Shown one piece after another: positions 1 through 7,512 of a stretch of 59,453 bases of DNA. The stretch comes from Desulfobacteraceae bacterium (GTDB lineage Bacteria; Desulfobacterota; DSM-4660; Desulfatiglandales; Desulfatiglandaceae). Within the stretch, counting starts at the first letter, position 1, and every line of letters begins with the position of its first letter. The position numbers were made by a program, and so were the translations under genes. The stretch is from NCBI GenBank assembly GCA_016783065.1, contig JADHXI010000004.1, positions 1 through 59,453 on the forward strand, in the 5' to 3' direction. The notes beneath the pieces were generated by a model. It worked only from the letters and a program-made list of their open reading frames with translations, had not been told where the DNA came from and did not search any database.

Positions 1-27
1 CCGGCTCGTAGATCCTACGGCTCGGAG

Positions 28-190
28 AGAGTACTGGAGTATTGGAGTGTTGGGTCCAAAAGCGGAAAAAGATCTAATTTGTATTCTTCGACCCCTGATA
101 CCCCGAGATCCAAATACGTTGCATATTTGCCCATAATTGTAACGATTCATCTATTCCAATACTCCAATACTCCGTTACTCCAAATACGAT
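28..190. repeat. Periodic GGAGT/ACTCC inverted repeat element, copy 1
   Basis: The left arm (about 32-53) has TGGAGT units repeated every 10 bases or so. The right arm (about 153-183) has the complementary ACTCC units at the same spacing, so the two arms are inverted with about 100 bp between them. Similar paired arms occur at about 32402-32545 and 49372-49530. No coding function is seen. The rest of the stretch before the first gene holds a short direct repeat, AGGCCTGAT, around 261-284 and nothing else recognised. Confidence 0.7.
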
Positions 191-329
191 AAACTCCTCG
201 TTTGATACGGTGTGGATGGCTATCCTTTACCAACGGCCGTGAGTTACACCCGGATATGAGGCCTGATAGTCCGGAAGGCCTGATGAAGGGGACAATATCA
301 TGAAAAATCTTAGGAATCGGAGGGAAGGT

Positions 330-1553
330 ATGAAAAAAAAGATGAAAATTGGTGTATTGGCATTGGTGTTGGGGTTGTCGATAGCGGTGGTAGGCCCGGC
401 CCAGGCAGCCGAAGAACTCACGTTTGGGTGCGCTTTACCCTTGACCGGGTTGTTTGGCAAGGCCGGTGAACTTGTAAGGGATGCCTATACCATTTGGCAG
501 GAAACGGTCAATGCAAAGGGCGGAATCAGCGGTAAGTACAAAATAAAGATTATCTACTATGATGACCAATCAAACCCGCAGATGAGTGCCAAACTGATCG
601 ATAAGCTTGTCACAAAAGACAAGGTGGATCTGCTGCTGGGAGGATTCGGGTCCTCGCAGGTGATGGCTGCCTCTGCAGCGGCGGAACGGCACAAGTACCC
701 CTTGATTTCGGGTGCGGCCAGCTCCAACAAGCTGTTTGTGCGAGGGTTTAAATACTACTTCTCCACATTGGGTAAGGCCACCGAGGAGGTCAGAGGCTGT
801 GTGGATGTCTTCACCACGGTAAGCCCAAGGCCCAAGACGGTTGCAATCGTGGGGGCCAACATCCCCTTCTGCGCGCTGGCCAGCGAGGGTTATAAGAAGT
901 ATTCTGAGAAAAACGGCTTTGAGGTGGTCCACTTTGAACTGTTTCCCGTCAGGCTCCAGGATTACAACACCATGCTGGAGAAGGCCAAGGCCAAGAACCC
1001 GGATTTACTCCTGGTGGGTTCTCACCTGGGAGTCAGCCTCAGGGTAATGAAGGCCATGAAAGAAATCGATTTCAACCCCAAGGGGGTGGCCTTTTCCTAT
1101 GGTCCAACCGTACCAGCCTTTGTCAAGGGGCTCAAAAAGGACGCAGATTATGTCTTTGCGGCCTCAGAATGGACCCCAAACCTCCCCTATAAAGGACCGA
1201 TTTTTGGTACGGCAGCTGACTTTAATATCGCTTGCAAGAAGCGCTTTGGAAGATATCCTGATTTCGTTGAGGCAGCCACGGCGGGTGGCGCGGTCATCCT
1301 CCAGACAGCGGTTGAGGAACTGGGGCTCAAACCGGGCCTAACCAAGGCTGATCGCGAGAAGGTGATGAAAAAACTCCATGAGCTTGACATGATGACCTTC
1401 TACGGCCAGATCCATTTCGGCGCTGACGGTGCCAACGTAGCCCATCCGCCGGTGGCCGTCCAGGTCCAGGATGGAAAACTGGTCAATGTCTTTCCTTCCA
1501 AGGCCGCCGAAGCAAAACCCCGCTACCCCATGCCTCCCTGGAAATCGCGTTAA
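330..1553 (+). CDS. livK: ABC transporter substrate-binding protein, branched-chain amino acid type
   Basis: Type 1 periplasmic-binding protein (Peripla_BP_6/LivK family) of about 407 residues. It has a classic signal peptide: Lys-rich start, hydrophobic core, cleavage near AQA|AEE. A mature N-terminus reading FGCALPLTG and a YYDDQSNP stretch are typical of the family. An ATG at 300 is in frame, but the ATG at 330 has GGAGGG 5 bases upstream and gives a normal signal peptide, so it is preferred. The gene heads a complete LivHMGF set. Position next to nicotinamidase and nicotinate-degradation genes suggests a ligand such as nicotinate or nicotinamide rather than leucine; this is inferred from context, not from binding residues. 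Confidence 0.93.
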   Translation: MKKKMKIGVLALVLGLSIAVVGPAQAAEELTFGCALPLTGLFGKAGELVRDAYTIWQETVNAKGGISGKYKIKIIYYDDQSNPQMSAKLIDKLVTKDKVDLLLGGFGSSQVMAASAAAERHKYPLISGAASSNKLFVRGFKYYFSTLGKATEEVRGCVDVFTTVSPRPKTVAIVGANIPFCALASEGYKKYSEKNGFEVVHFELFPVRLQDYNTMLEKAKAKNPDLLLVGSHLGVSLRVMKAMKEIDFNPKGVAFSYGPTVPAFVKGLKKDADYVFAASEWTPNLPYKGPIFGTAADFNIACKKRFGRYPDFVEAATAGGAVILQTAVEELGLKPGLTKADREKVMKKLHELDMMTFYGQIHFGADGANVAHPPVAVQVQDGKLVNVFPSKAAEAKPRYPMPPWKSR

Positions 1554-1562
1554 CGATCATCT

Positions 1563-1594
1563 GGAGGGGCCCGGGCCTTGGCCCGTCCCCCTCC
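1563..1594 (+). promoter_or_regulatory. GC-rich stem-loop between binding-protein and permease genes
   Basis: Arms GGAGGGG and CCCCCTCC enclose an inner CGGGCC/GGCCCG stem. No T-run follows, so it is not a standard intrinsic terminator. Hairpins at this position in ABC operons often stabilise the upstream mRNA or lower downstream expression, which would favour high levels of the binding protein. That role is inferred from position. Confidence 0.5.
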
Positions 1595-1611
1595 ACACTT
1601 CAGAGTAGAGA

Positions 1612-2478
1612 ATGCTCTTTATCCAGGCCCTGACCAACGGCATCTTGCTGGGCGGGATCTATGCCCTCTATTCAGCCGGGTTTTCTCTGATTTTTGGCGT
1701 GATGGGGGTCGTCAATATCGCCCATGGCGAGATGATCATGCTGGGGGCCTTTACTACCTATTGGCTGTTTGAGATCCTCAGACTGGATCCCTTCACGACC
1801 CTGCCCTTCTCTCTCTTCGGTCTCTTTGTCCTGGGCTATCTTTTACAACGATTTGTCATCAACCGGGTCGTCGATGCCCCGCCGATCATGAGCTATATCA
1901 TGACCTTTGGCATCCACCTGGTCCTGGCCAACGTGGCCCTACTTGCCTGGACCGCGGACCCACGGACCATCACCACCAGCTACTCCGGGGCCAATTTCAA
2001 GCTGATGGGCATAACCATCCCCTACATAAAGCTGATCACCTTTCTCATTTCCCTTGCTGTTGTGGGGGGGCTTTACTGGCTGCTTCATCATTCACGCACA
2101 GGCCGTGCCATCCAGGCAACTGCCCAGGACCGTCGAATGGCAAGGCTCATGGGGATCAATGTCCGCCAGATCTATGCCGTCACCTTTGGCCTGGGCGCCG
2201 GGATTACCGGCATGGCGGGGTCTCTGGTGGCCTCTTTCCGTCATGTTGAGCCTGCCATGGGCCTCCCTTATACCATCACGGCCTTCTGTGTCGTGGTCCT
2301 GGGAGGTATGGGATACATACCAGGGGCCCTCATCGGGGGTCTGATCCTCGGGGTGATAGGCTCGGTCTCCACCATGGTCTTTACCTCTGGCTGGTCAACG
2401 GCAATAACTTTTTTCCTGTTGTTCCTGATGCTGCTTTTCAGGCCGGCGGGCATCACCGGTAGGGGGATCGTGGAATGA
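1612..2478 (+). CDS. livH: Branched-chain-type ABC transporter permease LivH
   Basis: Inner-membrane permease of 288 residues, the normal length for LivH (BPD_transp_2 family). Multiple hydrophobic segments run the whole length. Family motifs include GGIYALYSAGFSLIFGVMG near the N-terminus, VNIAHGE, and a late GGMGYIPGA loop that contacts the ATPases. The start is the ATG at 1612, with only a weak AGAG upstream. The 3' end overlaps livM by 4 bases (ATGA), showing tight operon coupling. It pairs with LivM to form the channel of the importer served by the preceding binding protein. Confidence 0.95.
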   Translation: MLFIQALTNGILLGGIYALYSAGFSLIFGVMGVVNIAHGEMIMLGAFTTYWLFEILRLDPFTTLPFSLFGLFVLGYLLQRFVINRVVDAPPIMSYIMTFGIHLVLANVALLAWTADPRTITTSYSGANFKLMGITIPYIKLITFLISLAVVGGLYWLLHHSRTGRAIQATAQDRRMARLMGINVRQIYAVTFGLGAGITGMAGSLVASFRHVEPAMGLPYTITAFCVVVLGGMGYIPGALIGGLILGVIGSVSTMVFTSGWSTAITFFLLFLMLLFRPAGITGRGIVE

Positions 2479-3398
2479 GCCGTGGACTTGTCACAGGCCT
2501 GGTCCTTGCGGCGGTACTGGCGGTGCTGCCATTTGTCTGGCCCGGGTACCACTTGAGTCTGCTGACAATAATCTTTTACTGGATTGGTCTGGCAGCCTGT
2601 TGGAATCTGATGTGCGGCTATACCGGGTATATCGACTTTGGATCGGCAGCCTATACCGGGGTTGGAGCATATGTCGCGGGAATATTGATGATACGGTTGC
2701 ATTTGCCCCTGGCAGTCAGCATCCTGGCCGCGGGAATGGGGGCTGCTCTGGTGGCGCTGGCCGTGGGCTGGCCCACGCTTCGGCTTCGCGGGGCCTATTT
2801 TGCCATTGCAACATTTGCTTTGGCCGAGGCCCTCAAACAGGTGGCCGAAGAATGGGCCTCCCTGACCGAAGGCGGCATAGGAATGACCTTTACCATAAGG
2901 CTGGATGAAATGACTTACTACTGGTTGTACCTGGGGCTTTCAGGCCTCGTTGTGGGGCTGACCTGGTGGATCGAACACCACAAACACGGTTATGGATTGA
3001 AGGCGATACATGAGGACGAGGAGGCCGCAGCCCAGGTGGGAGTGGGTACCCACGTGCTCAAAATCAAAACCTATGCCCTGACGGCCTTCTTTATTGGTAT
3101 CTTGGGTTCTTTGGAGGCCAACCGCCTCGGCTATTTCAAACCAGACGACGTATTCGATGTCCACATCACCATAAAAATGGTTATCATGTCGCTGCTGGGG
3201 GGCATGGGTACGGTCATAGGACCTGTATTCGGGGCCTCGTTTCTCCAGATTATTGAGGATATCCTGGGGGCCGAATTTATCAACTACTATCTGGTTATTG
3301 TGGGGGTGATCATTGTTGTGGTCATCATGTTTATGCCAAATGGTGTGGCAAGGACAATCCTACTGCGGTTCAAGAAGCCGGCAGGGGCCGAAAAATGA
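2475..3398 (+). CDS. livM: Branched-chain-type ABC transporter permease LivM
   Basis: Second permease, 307 residues, hydrophobic throughout. It has LivM features: WNLMCGYTGYIDFGSAAYTGVG near the N-terminus, GWPTLRLRGAYFAIATFA, and the LLGGMGTVIGPVFGA motif near the C-terminus. The start ATG overlaps the livH stop by 4 bases and its own stop overlaps livG by 4 bases, so the three are translationally coupled. It works with LivH as the membrane heterodimer. The charged C-terminus (LRFKKPAGAEK) is cytoplasmic by the usual topology. Confidence 0.95.
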   Translation: MSRGLVTGLVLAAVLAVLPFVWPGYHLSLLTIIFYWIGLAACWNLMCGYTGYIDFGSAAYTGVGAYVAGILMIRLHLPLAVSILAAGMGAALVALAVGWPTLRLRGAYFAIATFALAEALKQVAEEWASLTEGGIGMTFTIRLDEMTYYWLYLGLSGLVVGLTWWIEHHKHGYGLKAIHEDEEAAAQVGVGTHVLKIKTYALTAFFIGILGSLEANRLGYFKPDDVFDVHITIKMVIMSLLGGMGTVIGPVFGASFLQIIEDILGAEFINYYLVIVGVIIVVVIMFMPNGVARTILLRFKKPAGAEK

Positions 3399-4117
3399 GT
3401 CTGCTGACGGCTGATTCCGTATCCAAGAACTTCGGCGCCCTGAACGCTCTGAAAGGGGTTGGCCTTTCACTTGAGTCGGGCCAGGTTCTGGGGGTAATAG
3501 GGCCTAACGGCTCGGGAAAGACCACCCTGTTTAATGTGATTACCGGTGTATACAAGGCAGACGGAGGAAAAGTCACCTTCGAGGGCCGTCGCATCACTGG
3601 TATGGCGACCCACGAAATCTGCCGTCTGGGGCTGGTAAAGACATCCCAGATCGCGAAACCATTTGCTCGGATGACGGTCTTGGAGAACGTTTTCGTGGGC
3701 GGGCTCTATGGTCGCGGGTTGAGCCTCACCAGGGCCAGGGAAGATGCCTATGAGATACTTGAAATGGTAGGTCTGGCAGATGTGGTCCATCAGCCTTCCG
3801 GATCCATAAATGTGGCCATGCGCCGCCGGTTGGAACTGGCTAGGGCCCTGGCATGCGGACCAAAAGTAATCCTCCTTGACGAAAATATGGCCGGGCTGAC
3901 ACCGGCCGAAATAGATGGGGCCCTGGAGCTTTTGCACGGCATCAACAAGAATGGGGTTTCCCTGGTGGTGGTTGAACATGTTATGCAAGCCGTCATGGGA
4001 ATCAGCGAGTATGTGATCGTACTTGATTACGGTGAAAAGATCGCCGAAGGGACCCCTGATGAGGTGGTGAATAATCGTCGTGTGATCGAGGCCTATCTGG
4101 GAGAGGAATATGCCTGA
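3395..4117 (+). CDS. livG: ABC transporter ATP-binding protein LivG
   Basis: ATPase subunit of 240 residues. Walker A is GPNGSGKTTL (about residues 36-45) and Walker B is VILLDENMAGL, carrying the LivG-typical ENMAGL rather than EPTAGL. The signature region reads SGSINVAMRRRLELARAL instead of a canonical LSGGQ; this is a visible departure, and the ABC signature is better kept in the partner LivF. The H-loop is VVVEHVM. It overlaps livM by 4 bases and livF by 8. It powers import through LivHM. Confidence 0.94.
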   Translation: MSLLTADSVSKNFGALNALKGVGLSLESGQVLGVIGPNGSGKTTLFNVITGVYKADGGKVTFEGRRITGMATHEICRLGLVKTSQIAKPFARMTVLENVFVGGLYGRGLSLTRAREDAYEILEMVGLADVVHQPSGSINVAMRRRLELARALACGPKVILLDENMAGLTPAEIDGALELLHGINKNGVSLVVVEHVMQAVMGISEYVIVLDYGEKIAEGTPDEVVNNRRVIEAYLGEEYA

Positions 4118-4838
4118 TCCACTGCTAAGAATTGAGCATCTGGACGCGTTCTATGGAGATGTGCAGGTGCTTTGGGACATAAGCCTAAAAATCTACCCGG
4201 GCGAGGTTGTGGCGGTCATCGGTCCCAACGGGGCGGGAAAATCCACCCTGATGTGTGCCATTATGGGGTTGGTGAGGGCAAGGGGAAGAGGCGGCCCGGT
4301 TGTGACATATGATGGTCAGGCCCTGGATGGGGTAAGCCCCGAGGAAGTGGTCAGGAAAGGCATCACGCTGGTACCGGAAGGTGCCACTGTATTTCCTGAC
4401 ATGAGCTGTATGGACAATCTCAGATTGGGGGCTTACTCACTCAAGGACAGGGATCGCGAAACCGCGCTCCTAGAGGAGGTACTGACGCTCTTTCCCAAGC
4501 TTCGAGAGCGTTCCCGCCAGACAGCCAAGACCCTCTCGGGCGGTGAGCGACAGATGCTGGCCATTGCCCGGGCCCTGATGAGCCAGCCCAGGTTTCTGCT
4601 CCTGGACGAACCTTCCCTGGGGCTCCATCCGTTGATGGTATCCCTTATTTTTGAGAACATCGAAAAAATCAATGAACGCGGCGTGACCGTACTGCTGGTG
4701 GAACAAAAGGTCACCTTTGCGCTCAAGATGAGCGACCGGGCGTATGTCCTGGAAAACGGTCACGTGGTATTGGATGGCCCGGGGGAAAGCCTTTTGGGCG
4801 ACGAACATGTACGCAAGGCCTATCTTTCGGTCTCATGA
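4110..4838 (+). CDS. livF: ABC transporter ATP-binding protein LivF
   Basis: Second ATPase, 242 residues. Walker A is GPNGAGKSTL, the signature is LSGGERQMLAIARAL, Walker B is FLLLDEPSLGL and the switch is LLVEQKV. It ends the LivHMGF set. The next gene begins 25 bases after its stop with its own Shine-Dalgarno, so the aldehyde dehydrogenase is probably on the same transcript. This supports the idea that the importer belongs to the catabolic operon and is not a general amino acid transporter. Confidence 0.95.
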   Translation: MPDPLLRIEHLDAFYGDVQVLWDISLKIYPGEVVAVIGPNGAGKSTLMCAIMGLVRARGRGGPVVTYDGQALDGVSPEEVVRKGITLVPEGATVFPDMSCMDNLRLGAYSLKDRDRETALLEEVLTLFPKLRERSRQTAKTLSGGERQMLAIARALMSQPRFLLLDEPSLGLHPLMVSLIFENIEKINERGVTVLLVEQKVTFALKMSDRAYVLENGHVVLDGPGESLLGDEHVRKAYLSVS

Positions 4839-4863
4839 ACAACGAAATTAAATGGAGGTAATG

Positions 4864-6348
4864 ATGTCGTTGCTACCTGAAGTCAAGAAACACTACGGAA
4901 AATTGAAGTTCTTTATTGGCGGGGAATGGGTTGATCCTCAATCTCCTGCTGTCCAGGAAGATAGGAACCCAGCCACTGACGAGGTAATTGCCGAGTTTGC
5001 AGAGGCCACCAAGGAGGAAGCCCGTGCGGCTGTTGAGGCCGCCCACAGGGGCTTTCAGGAATGGAGAGAAGTGGCCATGCGGGAGCGGGCACGGATGCTC
5101 TTTGATATGCGGGCCAAATTTGAGGAACACCTTGATGAGCTGACCCGAATCTTGACCCAGGACCACGGAAGGACCATAGGAGAGGCAACTGGTTCCCTGA
5201 GGCGGGTCATCGAAAACATCGAGTCCGCATGCTCTGCCATATATGGCCTGGCAAAACAGAACGAACATATGGATCAGCTTGCGAGCGGGATTGACCAGTA
5301 TCTCATCTGGGAACCCTTGGGTGCGTTCCTGATTGTTACTCCCGGAAACATCCCCATGCATGCCTGGTCATCATTTGTACCTTATGCCCTTGCTGCCGGG
5401 TGTACGGTTGTCGTGAGCCCAAGCAGGCAGGACCCAGTGGCTGCCGAGGCCATTTGCAGGGTGGCCCAGGAGGTGGGGTTCCCCCCAGGGGCGATAAATC
5501 TGGTACATGGCGGGCGGAATATCAATAAGGAGATACTGGCACAACCGGAGATAAAGGGGGTTGGTTTTATTGGGTCCAACAGGGGAGGTCATGATCTTTT
5601 CGAGCAGTGCGGCAAACTGGGCAAGACCTCCTCTGTCAATGGAAATGGCAAAAATTACTTGGTGGTTATGCCGGATGCCGACCTGGACAGCGGGATCGAG
5701 TGGATGCTGAGGGCGGCCTTTGGCATGTGCGGCCAGCGGTGCCTGGGGATGGACAATGTGGTGATCATCGGCGACATATACGACGAGGTGAAGAGCCGGC
5801 TCACAGAGGCGGCCGCCGCCATGAAGCTCGGGTACGGGCTTGATGAAGATACTGAAAACGGCCCCATGACCACCCAGGCCGGCAAGGAGAAGGTGATACA
5901 GTGGATCGAAGGGGCCCTTTCAGAGGGTGCAAAAATGGTGCTTGATGGAAGGGCACCAAAAGTGGAGGGTTATCCCAATGGCTATTTTCTGGGCCCCACC
6001 ATCCTTGAAGAGGTGGATGTTGACATGACTATGGCCAAAGAAGAGGCTTTTGGCCCGGCCGTTGGGTTGATCAGGGGCACGAGCCTTGATGAGGCCATAG
6101 AGTGGATCAATACCAAGACAAATCTGGGGCACTCGGCATGTATCATGACCGCCAGCGGCAGGAGCGCCCGCAAGTTTACAAAAGAGGTCAATGTGGGCAA
6201 CGTGGGGGTGAACGTGGGCGTGGCCCAGCCCTTTGCCTTCTTTCCCCTGGGATCCAGAAGGGAATCTTTTGTGGGGACGGCCAAATCGAGGATGGCATCT
6301 ATGAGGATGTTTATGGATGAGAAGACGGTTACCCAGCGATGGGTTTAG
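4864..6348 (+). CDS. CoA-acylating aldehyde dehydrogenase, methylmalonate-semialdehyde dehydrogenase type
   Basis: ALDH superfamily protein of 494 residues, closest by eye to MmsA-type dehydrogenases, which oxidise a 2-carboxy-aldehyde with NAD and CoA, releasing CO2 and acyl-CoA. The catalytic Cys is in GQRCLG (about C293). Where NAD-hydrolytic ALDHs have the general-base Glu of the ELGGK motif, this protein has VNGNGK (N259); loss of that Glu is a known feature of the CoA-dependent MMSDH group. The start at 4864 is chosen because GGAGG at 4854-4858 is correctly spaced for it. 2-Formylglutarate, the enamidase product, is a substituted malonate semialdehyde, so the predicted product here is glutaryl-CoA (inference). 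Confidence 0.85.
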   Translation: MSLLPEVKKHYGKLKFFIGGEWVDPQSPAVQEDRNPATDEVIAEFAEATKEEARAAVEAAHRGFQEWREVAMRERARMLFDMRAKFEEHLDELTRILTQDHGRTIGEATGSLRRVIENIESACSAIYGLAKQNEHMDQLASGIDQYLIWEPLGAFLIVTPGNIPMHAWSSFVPYALAAGCTVVVSPSRQDPVAAEAICRVAQEVGFPPGAINLVHGGRNINKEILAQPEIKGVGFIGSNRGGHDLFEQCGKLGKTSSVNGNGKNYLVVMPDADLDSGIEWMLRAAFGMCGQRCLGMDNVVIIGDIYDEVKSRLTEAAAAMKLGYGLDEDTENGPMTTQAGKEKVIQWIEGALSEGAKMVLDGRAPKVEGYPNGYFLGPTILEEVDVDMTMAKEEAFGPAVGLIRGTSLDEAIEWINTKTNLGHSACIMTASGRSARKFTKEVNVGNVGVNVGVAQPFAFFPLGSRRESFVGTAKSRMASMRMFMDEKTVTQRWV

Positions 6349-6461
6349 CCGCTCTCCTGAGAGGTCATCTGATCGATGATCGGTTTATCTTTGGGGAACT
6401 GCTTTTGTAAGCGGGTGGTTTTTACCACAAACAACCATAGCAACGAAAGGAGGGATTACCA

Positions 6462-7184
6462 ATGAAGGCTCTTATGGCTTTAATGGCAGTGATGGCGGTT
6501 GGGATGTACCTGGTGGCGTTTCCCACGGGGTCGGCGTTTGCCGAAGAAAAGATCGGGGTTATTGTTGTGGATGTTCAGGGAGATTTCACTCAATGGAAAA
6601 AGGGCTCTCTGGCGGTACCGGGTACTGATAAGGCCTTTGTGGATAAGGTGCAGAAGGCAACCGACGACCTGAATAAGGCGGGGTTTGTCCTCTTTGCAAC
6701 CCAGGACTGGCATCCGGGAAACCATGTGTCTTTTTTTACCAACCACCCCGGAAAAAAGCCCTTTGAAATGCTCGCAATCGAAGGAAGAAACCAGATCCTG
6801 TGGCCGCCGCACTGCGTACAGGGGACGGAGAACGCAAAGGTCCTTGTGGATAACAACCCCTTTTTGGCGATTGTAAAAAAAGGGCAGGATACGAAATATG
6901 ACAGCTATTCCGGTTTTCAGGATGACGGTGGGCAAAAGACCGAGATGGACAAGATTTTGAAAAGAAATAAAATCAACAAAGTTGTGGTTTATGGTATTGC
7001 AACAGATTACTGCGTGAAGGCCACCGCCATTGACGCAAAAAACGCCGGATACAATGTGGTGGTGATAGAGGGGCTCTCAAAAGGGGTGGCTCCAGATACC
7101 ACCCAAAAGGCCCTTGATGAAATGAAGTCAAAAGGGATCACTGTTCTTGAGGAAGTGGACGTTGAAAAGATAAAGGGTTCCTAA
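6462..7184 (+). CDS. pncA: Exported nicotinamidase (isochorismatase-family hydrolase)
   Basis: Cysteine hydrolase of 240 residues with the nicotinamidase pattern: catalytic Asp in VVDVQGDF (D37), metal ligands in DWHPGNH (D82, H84, H88), WPPHC, a Lys at about 140, the D-SYSGF stretch, and nucleophile Cys in GIATDYCVKATA (C184). It converts nicotinamide to nicotinate and ammonia. Unusually it has a signal peptide (hydrophobic residues 3-20, cleavage near AFA|EE), whereas the familiar PncA is cytoplasmic. The Shine-Dalgarno AAAGGAGG is well placed. It lies within the nicotinate cluster, so it probably converts external nicotinamide in the periplasm before uptake. Confidence 0.87.
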   Translation: MKALMALMAVMAVGMYLVAFPTGSAFAEEKIGVIVVDVQGDFTQWKKGSLAVPGTDKAFVDKVQKATDDLNKAGFVLFATQDWHPGNHVSFFTNHPGKKPFEMLAIEGRNQILWPPHCVQGTENAKVLVDNNPFLAIVKKGQDTKYDSYSGFQDDGGQKTEMDKILKRNKINKVVVYGIATDYCVKATAIDAKNAGYNVVVIEGLSKGVAPDTTQKALDEMKSKGITVLEEVDVEKIKGS

Positions 7185-7190
7185 TTCAGT

Positions 7191-7511
7191 AGCGGTTCAC
7201 GGGTTCAAAGGTTCAGAGGTTCAAGCCCGCCCTGGTGCGACGTGATGTGGCTATAAAATTGCTTTCACATTCTATGGGCTTGGCTTTCCATCACCACATC
7301 TTGACATGCCAGGTCTGGGCCAGGGGTTACGTTCTTGTCCCCGGACTCCATTTTGGAGGCGTATTTATGTGAGAAGCGCCCGGCTTCGTCATTCCCAATC
7401 TGAAAGTTGGCGGCGCATTGGGAATTATGTGGCAAAACCAGTATTTCTTACGAGGACTTTGGGCCTTCAATTTTGTCCTTGTCCCTAACCCTGAACGCTG
7501 AACCCTGAACC
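7191..7511. repeat. Intergenic stretch with periodic GGTTCA/TGAACC arms
   Basis: No gene is seen here. Near the left end (7193-7224) GGTTCA recurs about every 10 bases; near the right end (7485-7511) the complementary TGAAC units recur. The arrangement resembles the GGAGT/ACTCC elements elsewhere in the window. In between, ATTCCCAAT (7391-7399) and ATTGGGAAT (7417-7425) form a perfect 9-bp inverted repeat. The right arm runs up to the start codon of the next gene, which therefore has no visible Shine-Dalgarno. Confidence 0.55.
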
Positions 7512-7512
7512 A

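Noticed and set aside
7306-7488. 60-codon frame between the nicotinamidase and the molybdenum subunit
   Set aside because: No ribosome site, no family pattern, and it overlaps the inverted repeat; it does not encode the missing Fe-S subunit (no Cys pattern).
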